Notes: generated by a model not told the origin, from the sequence alone. 64,000 bases of DNA from Anaerolineaceae bacterium (GCA_009772985.1 WOUS01000010.1:1-64000), one strand, 5' to 3'; numbered from the stretch's first letter, positions 38,338 to 47,933 are shown. Program-made: numbers and translations.

Positions 38338-39900
38338 ATGAGTAACTCTATGCCAAAAGATCCTCGATTAACCGAACTCCACCGGATGCGCGCCAAAACC
38401 CGCGCGGGCGGCGGCGTGGAGCGGGTGGCCCGTCAGCACGCCAAAGGCAAACTCACCGCCCGCGAGCGCCTCGCCCTGCTGCTCGACCGCGGCACCTTCC
38501 ACGAACTGGAGCAGTTCGTCGAACACCGCGGCGACGAACTCGGCGTCTCGGAAGAGAAAATTCCCGGCGACGGCGTGGTCACCGGCTACGGCCAAATTGA
38601 CGGGCGCACCGTCTACGTTTACGCACAGGATTTCACCGTGCTCGGCGGGACGCTGGGCGAGATGCACGCCGCCAAAATTTGCCGCGTGATGGACCTGGCC
38701 GTCCAGAACGGCAAGCCGGTCGTCGGCCTGCTCGACTCGGGCGGGGCGCGCATCCAGGAGGGAGTCCGCGCCCTGCGCGGCTACGCGGAAATCTTCAAGC
38801 GCAACGTCCTCGCCTCGGGCATCGTTCCGCAAGTCAGCGTGATGCTCGGCCCCTGCGCGGGCGGCGCGGCCTACTCCCCCGCTCTCACCGACATCATCAT
38901 CATGGTCGAAAAGCAGTCCTTCATGTTCCTCACCGGCCCGGACGTGATCAAGTCCGTCACCAACGAGATCGTGGACCACGAGTCGCTGGGCGGCGCGGAA
39001 GTGCACACCTCCGTCTCCGGGACCGCGCACCTGGCCGCCGCGTCCGAGAAGGACGCGCTGGCGCTGGCGCGGCGCGTCTTGTCGTACCTGCCATCATCGA
39101 ACACCGGCGAGCCGCCCGCGGCCTCCGCGTCCGGGCCAGACAAGGCTCTCGAAGCGGCGCTCAACGACACGGTCCCGCTCGACCCGCTCGAACCGTATTC
39201 GATGCACGCCGTCATCGAAGCCGTCGCTGACCGCGGCGCGTTCCTCGAACTGATGCCATCCTGGGCGAAGAACGCTGTGACCGGCCTGGCGCGCATCGGC
39301 GGCCGCAGCCTGGGCGTCGTCGCCAACGAGCCGTCGGTCATCGCCGGCGTGATGGACATCAACTCCGCCGACAAGATTGCCCGCTTTGTCCGCTTCTGCG
39401 ACGCGTTCCGCCTGCCCATCGTGACCTTCGTGGACTCGCCCGGCTTCCTGCCCGGCGTGACGCAGGAGCAAGGCGGCGTCATCCGGCACGGCGCGAAGGT
39501 GCTGTACGCCTACGCCGAGGCGAGCGTGCCGAAGGTCAGCGTGGTGACGCGCAAAGCCTACGGCGGCGCGTACATCGTGATGTCATCCAAATATCTCGGC
39601 TCGGACGTGAACCTGGCCTGGCCTTCGGCGGAGATCGCCGTGATGGGCGCGGAGGGCGCGGTCAACATCCTCTTCCGCGACGAGATCGCCGCCGCCCCGG
39701 ACCCGGAGCCTGTCCGCGCCAAACTGGCCGCAGACTATCGCCGGAAATTTTCCAGCCCGTACACCGCGGCCGCGCTCGGCACGGTGGACGACGTGATCGA
39801 ACCCGCCGAGACGCGCGCAAAAGTCATCGCCGCGCTGGAGGCGTTGAAAGACAAGCAGATGCCGCCTCCGCCGCGCAAGCATGGGAATATGCCGGTGTAA
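38338..39900 (+). CDS. Acyl-CoA carboxylase carboxyltransferase subunit
   Basis: A 520-residue carboxyltransferase of the propionyl/acetyl-CoA carboxylase beta type. Features: HAKGKLTARERL, the acyl-CoA-binding GLLDSGGARIQEG and GPCAGGAAYSPALTD oxyanion loops, then the C-terminal half with VDSPGFLPGVTQEQGGVIRHGAK and KAYGGAYIVMSSK. It transfers CO2 from carboxybiotin to an acyl-CoA. A biotin carrier follows 75 bases downstream; the biotin carboxylase subunit is not in the window. The ribosome site is poor. Confidence 0.93.
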   Translation: MSNSMPKDPRLTELHRMRAKTRAGGGVERVARQHAKGKLTARERLALLLDRGTFHELEQFVEHRGDELGVSEEKIPGDGVVTGYGQIDGRTVYVYAQDFTVLGGTLGEMHAAKICRVMDLAVQNGKPVVGLLDSGGARIQEGVRALRGYAEIFKRNVLASGIVPQVSVMLGPCAGGAAYSPALTDIIIMVEKQSFMFLTGPDVIKSVTNEIVDHESLGGAEVHTSVSGTAHLAAASEKDALALARRVLSYLPSSNTGEPPAASASGPDKALEAALNDTVPLDPLEPYSMHAVIEAVADRGAFLELMPSWAKNAVTGLARIGGRSLGVVANEPSVIAGVMDINSADKIARFVRFCDAFRLPIVTFVDSPGFLPGVTQEQGGVIRHGAKVLYAYAEASVPKVSVVTRKAYGGAYIVMSSKYLGSDVNLAWPSAEIAVMGAEGAVNILFRDEIAAAPDPEPVRAKLAADYRRKFSSPYTAAALGTVDDVIEPAETRAKVIAALEALKDKQMPPPPRKHGNMPV

Positions 39901-39904
39901 ACCT

Positions 39905-39960
39905 GACAGACGACGAAGGACGAATGACCGATGTTCGTCGTCCGTCATTCGTCTTTCGTC
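39905..39960. repeat. Perfectly phased inverted heptamer arrays
   Basis: Four units GACAGAC, GACGAAG, GACGAAT, GACCGAT followed immediately by four reverse units GTTCGTC, GTCCGTC, ATTCGTC, TTTCGTC. It lies between the carboxyltransferase and biotin carrier genes. Confidence 0.85.
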
Positions 39961-39975
39961 TTCACTTGGAGCCTT

Positions 39976-40260
39976 ATGTCTCGTGAACAATCCAACCTCC
40001 CCCCATCCCTCCCCACCGGTCTGCCCTCGGACTACAAAACCGACGAACGGATTCTCGCCCCCATCCCCGGCGTGGTGACGAAGGTGTTCGTCAAAGCCGG
40101 GGAGCAGGTCAAGGCCGGTGATCCGCTGCTGGTCATCGAGGCGATGAAGATGCGGAACACCATCCGCTCGGCGCACGCGCTGACGGTGGCCGCGGTGAAT
40201 GTCAAAGAGAATGATGTGGTCAAGGCAGGGCAGATGCTGGTAGAGTTTGGGCATGATTGA
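39976..40260 (+). CDS. Biotin carboxyl carrier protein
   Basis: A 94-residue biotinyl domain with the biotin lysine in EAMKM (near residue 58) and the surrounding ILAPIPGVVTKVFVKAGEQVKAGDPLL. It carries CO2 to the carboxyltransferase encoded just upstream. The ATG at 39976 has GGAG six bases earlier. Confidence 0.92.
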   Translation: MSREQSNLPPSLPTGLPSDYKTDERILAPIPGVVTKVFVKAGEQVKAGDPLLVIEAMKMRNTIRSAHALTVAAVNVKENDVVKAGQMLVEFGHD

Positions 40261-40309
40261 CGAAAAACGCGTCGCCATCGTCACCGGCGGGAACCCTGAT
40301 AGCCCCTGA
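40253..40309 (+). pseudogene. Stub of a short-chain dehydrogenase gene (18 codons)
   Basis: An ATG overlapping the stop region of the biotin carrier begins MIDEKRVAIVTGGN, the usual start and nucleotide-binding lead (VTGG) of SDR enzymes, then hits a stop. It is too short to function and probably the 5' remnant of a deleted gene. The spacer that follows contains 9-bp repeats (CCTTCGTGT, CCTTTGTGT, CCTTCGTGG) near 40356-40380. Confidence 0.5.
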
Positions 40310-40412
40310 CAGCCGCATCGGGTAAAATCCAATCATCAAACCGACCACAAACCCTTCGTGTCCTTTGTGTCCTTCGTGGTAAGAAGATCTTGTGGTGAAT
40401 AGAAAGGCTCTT

Positions 40413-41564
40413 ATGCGCCCAGTCGCCATCCTCGGCATCGGCCAGACCAAAATTGACGAACAGTGGGACAAGTCCATCCGCGAGATCGCCGCGGAGTCCG
40501 TCCGCCTCGCGTTGCAAGACGCTGGGCGCGAGAGCGCTGACGGTCTCTTCGTCGCCAACATGATGGCGGGCATCCTCGACCGGCAGAACATCCTCGCCCC
40601 GCTCGTGGCAGACTTTGCCGGGTTGACATCCATCGAATCAGTGAAAATAGACGCCGCCTGCGGGTCGGGCGGAGCCGCGCTCCGGTCCGGGCTGATGGCG
40701 GTCGCCTCCGGCGAGTTGGAGTCCGCGCTGGTGGTGGGCGTCGAAAAGATGACCGACCGCCACCCGCACGAGGTTACCGCGGCCCTCGCCACCGCCGCCG
40801 ACGCCGACTTCGAGGCCGAGATGGGCCTCTCGTTCGTCGGCCTGAACGCCCTGCTCATGCGCCGCTACATGCACGAGTACGGCTGGAAACACGCCGACTT
40901 CGCCCCGTTCGCCGTCACCGCCCACGCCAACGCCATGCACAACCCGTTCGCCCGCCTGCACCAGAAGATCACGGTGGAGGACTTCGAGAAGTCGGCCATG
41001 ATCGCCACGCCCATCAACCTGCTGGACGCTTCGCCGATTGGCGACGGCGCGGCCGCGCTGGTCATCGTCCCCGCCGAAACGCTGCGGGGCGGGACCCGCA
41101 TCCTGGTCGCCGGTTCTGCGTCGGCCACCGACACGCTCGCCATCCACGACCGGCCGGATCCGCTCTTCCTGTCGGCCGCGTACCGCTCCGCGCAGGAGGC
41201 TTACCGGCAGGCGGGAGTCGGGCCCGAGGACATTGACGTGTTCGAACTGCACGACGCCTTCACCATCATGTCGGCGCTCTCGCTGGAGGCCTGCGGCTTC
41301 GCCGAGCGCGGCCGCGGCGTGCAGCCCGGCCTGGACGGGGAACTCATCCCCACCGGGCGCATCCCGGTCACCACGCGCGGCGGCTTGAAGGCACGCGGCC
41401 ACCCGGTCGGCGCGACGGGCGTTTATCAACTCGTCGAGGTGGTGCAGCAACTGCGCGGCGAGTGCGGCCCGACCCAGGTCCCGGAGGCGTGCATCGGCAT
41501 GGCGCAGAACATCGGCGGTTCCGGGTCCACGATTGTGACGCACATCCTGAAACGCGAAGGGTAA
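40413..41564 (+). CDS. Thiolase-family acetyl-CoA acetyltransferase
   Basis: A 383-residue thiolase of the SCP-x-like group: active-site Cys in DAACGSGGAAL near residue 83, HDAFTIMSALSLEACGF near 291, GGLKARGHPVGATG near 340 with the catalytic His, and a C-terminal CIGMAQNIGGSGSTI. Likely acts in fatty-acid or branched acyl-CoA breakdown, fitting its place near an acyl-CoA carboxylase. The ATG at 40413 has AAAGG five bases upstream; a GTG at 40392 is an alternative. Confidence 0.9.
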   Translation: MRPVAILGIGQTKIDEQWDKSIREIAAESVRLALQDAGRESADGLFVANMMAGILDRQNILAPLVADFAGLTSIESVKIDAACGSGGAALRSGLMAVASGELESALVVGVEKMTDRHPHEVTAALATAADADFEAEMGLSFVGLNALLMRRYMHEYGWKHADFAPFAVTAHANAMHNPFARLHQKITVEDFEKSAMIATPINLLDASPIGDGAAALVIVPAETLRGGTRILVAGSASATDTLAIHDRPDPLFLSAAYRSAQEAYRQAGVGPEDIDVFELHDAFTIMSALSLEACGFAERGRGVQPGLDGELIPTGRIPVTTRGGLKARGHPVGATGVYQLVEVVQQLRGECGPTQVPEACIGMAQNIGGSGSTIVTHILKREG

Positions 41565-41631
41565 GGCGAGATAATATCTCGCCCTACGCGAATGAAACGC
41601 GAGGGTAGGAAGAGATAATATCTCGTCCTAC
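41561..41631. repeat. Two dispersed palindromes, copies 4 and 5
   Basis: GTAAGGCGAGATAATATCTC... (41561-41587) and a variant (41605-41631), both centred on GAGATAATATCTC. The first contains the thiolase stop codon. Confidence 0.8.
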
Positions 41632-41659
41632 GCGAACGAATGTGAAGTAAAATAATCCC

Positions 41660-42325
41660 ATGAGCCTCAAATTCACCCGTTTCCTCATCCGTTTTCTGAT
41701 GCGCCTGCTGGCGCGCGTCGAGGTGCGCGGCCGGGAGAATATCCCGGCCTCCGGTAACTTCATCGTCGCCTCCAACCACCTCGGCCTGGTGGACGCGTTC
41801 CTGCCGTTCTATATCGTCAACAATAATAACCTGTTCCTGCTGGTGGGAGAGAAATGGGAGAAATTGGCGATCCTGCGCTGGCTGGGCAAACGCCTGAATT
41901 TCATCTTCGTTGACCGCTTCAACCCGGACCTGAAAGCCATCCGCCAGGTTATCACGCGCATGAAACAGGGCGAGGTGCTGGTCATCACGCCGGAGGGGAC
42001 GCGCTCGAAGGTGGGGCATCTCATCGAGGGCAAACAGGGCGTCAGTTACCTGGCCGCCAAACTGGGCTACCCCATCCTGCCGGCCGGGATCACCGGCTCT
42101 TTTGACCCGATTTTCTTCGGGCAGTTGAAACGGCTCAAGCGTCCGCACATCACGGTCAACGTCGGACCGGTCTTCAATCTGCCGCCCCTGCCGTCCGAAA
42201 GCCAGGGCCGCGACGAGGCGCTCGAACAGACGACCAACGAGATCATGTGCCGCATCGCCTCGCTCCTGCCGGAGGAATTCCGCGGCTTCTATAAAGATCA
42301 TCCGAGGCTGAAAGAGTTCTTGTAG
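41660..42325 (+). CDS. 1-acyl-glycerol-3-phosphate acyltransferase (PlsC), first copy
   Basis: A 221-residue PlsC-type enzyme: acyltransferase motif SNHLGLVDA (HX4D), the block ITPEGTRSK, and LGYPILPAGITG. It should add the second acyl chain during phospholipid synthesis at the membrane. An amphipathic N-terminus (FTRFLIRFLMRLLARV) is consistent with membrane association. A related gene follows. Confidence 0.9.
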   Translation: MSLKFTRFLIRFLMRLLARVEVRGRENIPASGNFIVASNHLGLVDAFLPFYIVNNNNLFLLVGEKWEKLAILRWLGKRLNFIFVDRFNPDLKAIRQVITRMKQGEVLVITPEGTRSKVGHLIEGKQGVSYLAAKLGYPILPAGITGSFDPIFFGQLKRLKRPHITVNVGPVFNLPPLPSESQGRDEALEQTTNEIMCRIASLLPEEFRGFYKDHPRLKEFL

Positions 42326-42386
42326 TGCCCATCCTTTGGCGGCGCGTCCACAAGACGCTTCGCGAGGAGCTGCCTCGTTTTGCTTC

Positions 42387-42436
42387 GGCTGGATTTGTAA
42401 TCCAGCCGCCGGGCCGCCGGATTGCAAATCCGGCGG
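42387..42436. repeat. Tandem pair of hairpin palindromes
   Basis: GGCTGGATT-TGT-AATCCAGCC (42387-42407) and CCGCCGGATT-GCA-AATCCGGCGG (42414-42436), both perfect. They lie in the 178-bp spacer between the two plsC genes. Confidence 0.85.
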
Positions 42437-42503
42437 GAGCAACAAAAAGAATTCCTGCCTTGAAATCGGGCATCCATCCAGTCCCTGCGGGGTTTTCAGA
42501 AGT

Positions 42504-43184
42504 ATGAAAAAGTCCACCCACAGAATATTCCGCTTCATTATCCGCCTGATCCTGCGGCTGCTCGGGCGCGTGGAAACCATCGGGTTCGAAAATGCCCCCG
42601 CCAGCGGAGGCTACGTCATCGCCTCCAACCACATCGGGCGGCTGGACGCGGCCCTCCCCTATTACGTTCTCGACCGCCCCGACATCGTCATGGTGGTGGC
42701 TGAGAAATACGAGAAGGTTGCTTTCTTCCGCTGGCTGACGCGGGTGGTCAACGGCATGTTCATTGACCGGTACAACGCCGACATCCGCGCCATCCGCGAG
42801 GCAATGCGACGGCTCCAACAGGGCGGAATTCTCACCATCGCCCCGGAAGGGACGCGCTCGAAATCCGGCAATCTGCTGAAAGCCAGGCCGGGCGGCATCT
42901 ACCTGGCCTGGAAGGCGGGCGTACCCATCCTCCCGGTCGCGTTGACCGGCTGCGAGGATGCGGTCGTGGTGGAGCGGCTCAAGCATTTCAAGCGCCTGCG
43001 TATCAAGGCCGTGGCGGGCGACTTCTTCACTCTGCCGGCGGAGGTCAAAGGCCGGGACCGGGACGCGGTCATGCAGCAGTACACCGACGAGGTGATGTGC
43101 CGCATCGCCGCGCTGCTTCCGCCGGAACGGCGCGGCGCGTACGCGGGGCATCCGAGGTTGAAGGAGTTGCTGGCTGGAAAGTGA
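42504..43184 (+). CDS. 1-acyl-glycerol-3-phosphate acyltransferase (PlsC), second copy
   Basis: A 226-residue paralogue of the preceding gene, with SNHIGRLDA, IAPEGTRSK and AGVPILPVALTG. The two proteins align along their whole length, so a tandem duplication is likely. The ATG at 42504 begins MKKSTHRIFRFIIRLILRLLG; upstream in-frame sequence is repeat DNA. The ribosome site is weak. Confidence 0.9.
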   Translation: MKKSTHRIFRFIIRLILRLLGRVETIGFENAPASGGYVIASNHIGRLDAALPYYVLDRPDIVMVVAEKYEKVAFFRWLTRVVNGMFIDRYNADIRAIREAMRRLQQGGILTIAPEGTRSKSGNLLKARPGGIYLAWKAGVPILPVALTGCEDAVVVERLKHFKRLRIKAVAGDFFTLPAEVKGRDRDAVMQQYTDEVMCRIAALLPPERRGAYAGHPRLKELLAGK

Positions 43185-43188
43185 AGGC

Positions 43189-43225
43189 AATGTGACGGTC
43201 ACTTCGAAAGTGACCGTCACATTTT
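43189..43225. terminator. Strong bidirectional terminator
   Basis: A 16-bp inverted repeat (AATGTGACGGTCACTT and its complement) followed by T on both strands, between the convergent plsC and serpin genes. Confidence 0.92.
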
Positions 43226-43226
43226 T

Positions 43227-44525
43227 CTAGCGGGGGTCCACCACCCGCCCCATGAACAGGATCGTTCCGGTGGGCACGTCGCGGATGACGTAGAAGAACG
43301 GGCGGTCAATGGTCAGGACGATGCCTTCGGGAGGCAGGGCCATCGCCATCATGATCACCACGGTCGCGGCGGCCGCCTCGGTGCCTTTCTCGTCCACGGC
43401 AATGAACGCCTTGTGGAGCGCGTCGCCGATGTAGAGGATGCGCTGGCCGTCCATGCCGGAGAAATCCGCCAGCCCCGGGTCGAAGGCGTCGGTCATCCCC
43501 ATGCCGATCAGGGTGTCTTTCAACCCCAGCGATGTTTCGAAGGTGAACTTCGGCATGGAAAGGCGCACCTGCTGCGGCTCCAGCGCCGCGACGATCTCGT
43601 TGTAGCGTTCTGCGGTCAAGGTTGACTCGAAGGCCTCGAAATTCCCGGCGTCCGGCACGAGGATCACCATCTCGGTCAGGCCGCCCTTGTAGGGAAGCGC
43701 CACCGCCTGCCAGCCGTCCCCCGCCGCGTAGTCGAACAGTTTCGCGCTCTCCAGCCCCATCATCGGCGCGCTGACCGTTTCGCCGTCCAGCAGGTGGAAC
43801 GGCTCGTCCGAGGTCTCGTCGGGGTCGAACTCGTATTGCCAAGTGGCCTTGAAATAGATGGCATTCGCCAGCACCAGCCGCGTGGACGGGTCGAGCACTC
43901 CGGGCGGGATGATATCCTTGATGCGTTTGTTGGTCTGGTCGGAGACCCAGTCGTTGATTTGTTTCCGGGCGCTTTCGGGGGCGTTCTCGAAATCCACCAG
44001 CCGCATCCCCGCGCCGTAGTTGACCGCCAGCAGGTCGAGGTATTCCGGCAGGAACGGCCAGCCGTCCTGCCCCCACAGCGAGTTGGCAATGCTCAACTGG
44101 AAGCGGTCCTCCTCGTCCACGTTCGCGGCCTGGTCGGGGCGTTGGGCCAGGTCGAGGTCCAGGGCGTTGAAGGCGGGATGCAGGCGGTCGTCCGGCAGGG
44201 TGTAGTGCAGAACGTCCGCCATCTGCGCCGCCGTGTCGCCGCGCGCCCCGCCGTAGGTCATGGCCAGGGCGACAGAAATGCTGAACGGCGAGCAGACCAG
44301 GTTGCCATCCTCGCCGCGCACCACCTGGTACAGGTCGAAGGCGAAGGCGGCGTTCCCGGCGGCCAACTGCTCGCTGTCCGCGGCCGGGACGTCGGGATTG
44401 TCGATGCGCTCCAGTTTTGACGCGGCCACCCTGCCGGGTCCGCCCCCTGACGGGGACTGGCAGGCGGCGAACAGCAGGGCAGGAATGATGACCGCGATGA
44501 ACAACGCATAGAGATTCTTTTTCAT
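43227..44525 (-). CDS. Serpin-family protease inhibitor lipoprotein
   Basis: A 432-residue serpin. The N-terminus is a lipoprotein signal (basic MKKN, hydrophobic stretch, LLFAACQ with the lipidated Cys near 20). The serpin body includes NLVCSPFSISVALAMTYGGARGDT, FKATWQYEFDPDET and the hinge DEKGTEAAAATVV near 378-390. The reactive loop follows, then RPFFYVIRDVPTGTILFMGRV. It should trap serine or cysteine proteases at the cell surface. AAAGGAG precedes the ATG at 44525. Confidence 0.93.
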   Translation of the reverse strand: MKKNLYALFIAVIIPALLFAACQSPSGGGPGRVAASKLERIDNPDVPAADSEQLAAGNAAFAFDLYQVVRGEDGNLVCSPFSISVALAMTYGGARGDTAAQMADVLHYTLPDDRLHPAFNALDLDLAQRPDQAANVDEEDRFQLSIANSLWGQDGWPFLPEYLDLLAVNYGAGMRLVDFENAPESARKQINDWVSDQTNKRIKDIIPPGVLDPSTRLVLANAIYFKATWQYEFDPDETSDEPFHLLDGETVSAPMMGLESAKLFDYAAGDGWQAVALPYKGGLTEMVILVPDAGNFEAFESTLTAERYNEIVAALEPQQVRLSMPKFTFETSLGLKDTLIGMGMTDAFDPGLADFSGMDGQRILYIGDALHKAFIAVDEKGTEAAAATVVIMMAMALPPEGIVLTIDRPFFYVIRDVPTGTILFMGRVVDPR

Positions 44526-44589
44526 CTTTCGCTCCTTTCTAAAAAACGGGCTTTCCCCCATGATGCAATCGCCGGTCAATTTGTTCCCG

Positions 44590-46008
44590 CTACAAGACGG
44601 GCGCGCCGGGCTGGCGCGGCAGGAACTCTCCCATCCCCGCCTTCCCCAGCCACCGCTCCCCATCCACGATCAACTTGCCGCGCAGGAAAACCTTCTCCGG
44701 ATAACCGGTCAGTTCCCAGCCTTCGTACAGGTTGTAATCCGTCCGCTGGTGGGACAGGGCAACGCCGTACTTGACTTTCTTATTCGGATCCCAGATGACG
44801 ATATCCGCGTCGGAACCGGGCAGGAGCGCGCCCTTGCGCGGGTACAGGCCGAAGATTTTAGCCGGATTGGTAGACGTCAGCGCCACGAACTGCTCAGCCG
44901 TCATCTTGCCGGACCGGACGCCGGCTGTCCACAAAACCGGCAGCCGGTCCTGCACGCCCGGCAGGCCGTTGGGAATCTTGGTGAAGTCGTCTTTGCCGAG
45001 TTCCTTGCCGGGGATGGCAATCGGTTTCCCCTCGTACAGTATCGGCTTCGTGCCATCATAGAAAAACGGACAGTGGTCCGTGCCAATGGTCTGGATTGTC
45101 CCGTCGGCCAGACCCTCCCACAGGCGGGAATTGTCGGCTTTCGTCCGCACGGGCGGAGAGCAGACCCACTTGGCCCCATCCGGGCGGCGCAGGTCATCCT
45201 CGGTGAAAAAGAGATACTGCGGACAAGTCTCGCCCATCACCTTCACGCCGCGCTCGCGGGCATACTTGAGCATGTCCACTTCCCCGGCCGCGTTCATGTG
45301 GACCAGATACAGCGGCGCGTCGGCGGTGGCGGCCAGGGCAAACGCCCGCAGCGCTGACTCGACCGCGCCCCAAACGGGACGGGTTTTGGCGTGCCATTCA
45401 GGTTGCCAGTGACCAGTGTTCAGTGCGTCAGTGACCAGTATTTCGATAACATCGCCATTTTCGCAATGGGCCATAACCAGCATCCCCGTGTCTCTGGCTA
45501 TACGCAGCGCACGAAAGATGTCGCCGTCCGGGAGGCGCAGGCGGCCATTATAGGCGGTGAAAACTTTCAGCGTGGTGATGCCCATCTCCCGCAGGGACGG
45601 GATTTCGGCGGCGATCTGCTCGTCGAAGCGGGTCAGGTTCATGTGGGCGGAATAGTCCACGGCGGCTTTCTCGGCTTTCACAAGCCATTTGTCAACCGAC
45701 TCGCGCAGAGTGGGAAAATCGAATGACACGAAATCAATGATCGTTGTCGTCCCGCCAAACGCTGCGGCTTTCGTGCCGGTGTAATGGTCGTCCGAGGAGA
45801 CCGTGCCGAACATGGGCAGGTCAAGGTGAACGTGCGGGTCCACACCGCCGGGGAGGATGAGTTTACCGGAGGCATCCACCGCCTCGGCATCCGGTGCCTG
45901 CAAGCCCGGCCCGATAGCGGCGATCTTCCCGTCGCGGACGAGGAGGTCCGCCGCGAAGGTGGAGATATCGGTGACAAGCGTTCCGTTCCTGATGAGCAGG
46001 GCAGACAT
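44590..46008 (-). CDS. Dihydropyrimidinase / D-hydantoinase
   Basis: A 472-residue cyclic amidohydrolase. Metal ligands: HVHLD near 60, the carboxylated Lys in TTLKVFTAYNG near 150, MAHCENGD, and YLVHMNAAGEVDML. It opens the ring of dihydropyrimidines or hydantoins. A segment near residue 195 (LVTDALNTGHW) is encoded by ACTGNNN heptamer repeats yet keeps normal protein length. The gene starts eight bases after the arginine deiminase stop, forming an operon. AGGAG precedes the start. Confidence 0.92.
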   Translation of the reverse strand: MSALLIRNGTLVTDISTFAADLLVRDGKIAAIGPGLQAPDAEAVDASGKLILPGGVDPHVHLDLPMFGTVSSDDHYTGTKAAAFGGTTTIIDFVSFDFPTLRESVDKWLVKAEKAAVDYSAHMNLTRFDEQIAAEIPSLREMGITTLKVFTAYNGRLRLPDGDIFRALRIARDTGMLVMAHCENGDVIEILVTDALNTGHWQPEWHAKTRPVWGAVESALRAFALAATADAPLYLVHMNAAGEVDMLKYARERGVKVMGETCPQYLFFTEDDLRRPDGAKWVCSPPVRTKADNSRLWEGLADGTIQTIGTDHCPFFYDGTKPILYEGKPIAIPGKELGKDDFTKIPNGLPGVQDRLPVLWTAGVRSGKMTAEQFVALTSTNPAKIFGLYPRKGALLPGSDADIVIWDPNKKVKYGVALSHQRTDYNLYEGWELTGYPEKVFLRGKLIVDGERWLGKAGMGEFLPRQPGAPVL

Positions 46009-46016
46009 GACAACTC

Positions 46017-47276
46017 CTAAATCGCGTCCCGCTGGATGGGACAGGTCATGCAGTGACCGCCGCCGCGGCCGCGGCCCAGTTCGAAGCCGGGGATGGGGAT
46101 CACTTCCACACCCGCGGCGCGCATTTTGGCAATGGTGTAGGTGTTGCGCTCATACGAGATGACCACGCCCGGCTCCAGCGCGACGGTGTTGTTGGCATCG
46201 TCCCACTGCTCGCGTTCGGCCTGGTACTGGTCGCCGCCGGTCTCCACCACGGTCAGTTTCTTGACGCCGAGAGCGTCCGCCACCGCGGACAGGAAATCCT
46301 TCTCGCGGGTCACGTGGAAATCGCCAGGTTTCCTGCCGGGGCGCAGGCTGATGGCGCGGATCTGGCTGATAACTTTCGGGAAGAGCGTCACCTTGTCCCG
46401 GTCGAGGAAGGTGAAGACCGTGTCGAGGTGCATGTGGGCACGGTCTTTGGTCATCACGCAGGCGATGACGCGCCCGGCGCTCCCGGCAGCGAACAGGGAA
46501 TCGGCCATCTGCTCGATCATGCTGCCCTGCGTGCGCTCGGACATGCCGATCAGCACCGTCCCGTTGCCGATGGGAAGCACGTCCCCGCCTTCGAGGGCAG
46601 AACGCCCGAAATTTTGCATGTTGAACTCGCCATCGGTCTTGTTGGGATACCAGAAGTTGAACCCGGCATCCTTGAACATCGGATGATATTTGTAAATGGC
46701 GTACATGTTCAGGGACTCGCGCTGGCGCGCCTTCCAGTACATCGGGTTGGCGGAGACGCCGTCGAAGATCCAGCAGGAAGAGTCGCGCGTGAAGAGCGTG
46801 TTCGGCAGGGGCGGCAGGAGAAAGGCGTTCTTGTCGTCGAGGGCGGCGGCGTGCAGGGAGATGCGGGCGAACGCCTCCCAGTCGAGACCGGCCTCGCCCG
46901 CCGTCAGCCCGCCGATCAGGTGCCGGGCGAGGAACGCAGGTTCGAGGTCCAGCAGGAAGCGGCGCACTTCGTCCACCAGCGCCCAACCGACCGTGTACTC
47001 GGTGGCGACCTGTTCGATGATCATGCGCCGGGCGTCCTCGCTGGCCTGCAGGGTCTCGGTCAGCAAATCCTGGACGTAGAGCACTTCGGTGCCGCGCTCG
47101 CGCATGACCTGCGCGAACTGGTCGTGCTCCAACTGGGCGCGCTCCACCCACAGCACATCGTCGAAGAGCAGTTCGTCGTGGTTGGAGGGGGTAAGCCGCT
47201 GCAGGCTCAACTCGGGGCGATGGACGATCACCTTGCGCAGTTTGCCAACTTCTGAATGGACGCCGAACGTGGTCAT
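46017..47276 (-). CDS. arcA: Arginine deiminase
   Basis: A 419-residue enzyme that turns arginine into citrulline and ammonia. Motifs: [40 protein letters not shown] with the active-site His, and the catalytic Cys in [13 protein letters not shown] at the C-terminus. Full family length. AGGAG lies upstream. Carbamate kinase and ornithine transcarbamylase genes are not in the window, so it may serve arginine or amidine catabolism together with the downstream hydantoinase gene. Confidence 0.96.
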   Translation of the reverse strand: MTTFGVHSEVGKLRKVIVHRPELSLQRLTPSNHDELLFDDVLWVERAQLEHDQFAQVMRERGTEVLYVQDLLTETLQASEDARRMIIEQVATEYTVGWALVDEVRRFLLDLEPAFLARHLIGGLTAGEAGLDWEAFARISLHAAALDDKNAFLLPPLPNTLFTRDSSCWIFDGVSANPMYWKARQRESLNMYAIYKYHPMFKDAGFNFWYPNKTDGEFNMQNFGRSALEGGDVLPIGNGTVLIGMSERTQGSMIEQMADSLFAAGSAGRVIACVMTKDRAHMHLDTVFTFLDRDKVTLFPKVISQIRAISLRPGRKPGDFHVTREKDFLSAVADALGVKKLTVVETGGDQYQAEREQWDDANNTVALEPGVVISYERNTYTIAKMRAAGVEVIPIPGFELGRGRGGGHCMTCPIQRDAI

Positions 47277-47345
47277 GGGTGCTCCTCATGATGAATACTT
47301 CGGATTTCTCGTTGGGAGTTTTCGGCAGTTCCCGGCACGCTGCCC

Positions 47346-47933
47346 TTAATCGAGGTCGGCATGATCCTGCTCCTGCGCATCATAAGGCGGCTGGATTTCC
47401 TTGATGCCCAACAATGCCAACAGCACATCCGGCGGGATGTCCGCTTCGGGCAGGTCGGTCTTGTAGAGTTGTTCGTTCTCCGCCCGCTCGCGCAGGGACT
47501 GCCACAGCAGTTGGCGCTCGTCGCTCTGGACGACCAGATCGTTGAGCGTTTGCGCTTTGAGCAGGTATTCCCCGGTGGTGTAGAGGAACGTCAGCCGCTT
47601 CCACTTGTCCGCCGTGACCGGGCGCGTCAGCCGCTCCAGCGCGCCGAGTTGGATCTTGAAGTATTCCTCGCGGGCGCGCGGATGATCCGCTTCGTCGCGC
47701 AGGAGTTCGGCGCGCGTCGCCAGTTCATGGCCGCGCACCGGGGCCGTCCACTCGATACAGCCGGATTGCTCGCCAAAACTGCCGGGCTGGTAGAAAGCCA
47801 GGTAGTCCACGGCAACCACTTTGGGCGCGCTGCGGAACGGGATGCGGTACCAGCCCAGCAGGCGCGCAATTTCCAGGTCCCGCGGGGAGGGCAGGAGGCA
47901 GACCAGGACGAGGGAGGTGGGAGCGAGTGTCAT
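47346..47933 (-). CDS. Conserved hypothetical protein, 195 aa
   Basis: A soluble protein starting MTLAPTSLVLVCLLPSPRDLEIARLLGWYRIPFRSAPKVVAVDYLAFYQPGSFG. It is rich in Trp, Tyr and charged residues with no metal or nucleotide motif I can name. The N-terminal segment has a beta-strand/helix look. It lies upstream of the arginine deiminase gene on the same strand, 69 bases away, so may be cotranscribed. The start at 47933 was chosen over an upstream in-frame codon that lies in the divergent spacer. Confidence 0.6.
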   Translation of the reverse strand: MTLAPTSLVLVCLLPSPRDLEIARLLGWYRIPFRSAPKVVAVDYLAFYQPGSFGEQSGCIEWTAPVRGHELATRAELLRDEADHPRAREEYFKIQLGALERLTRPVTADKWKRLTFLYTTGEYLLKAQTLNDLVVQSDERQLLWQSLRERAENEQLYKTDLPEADIPPDVLLALLGIKEIQPPYDAQEQDHADLD

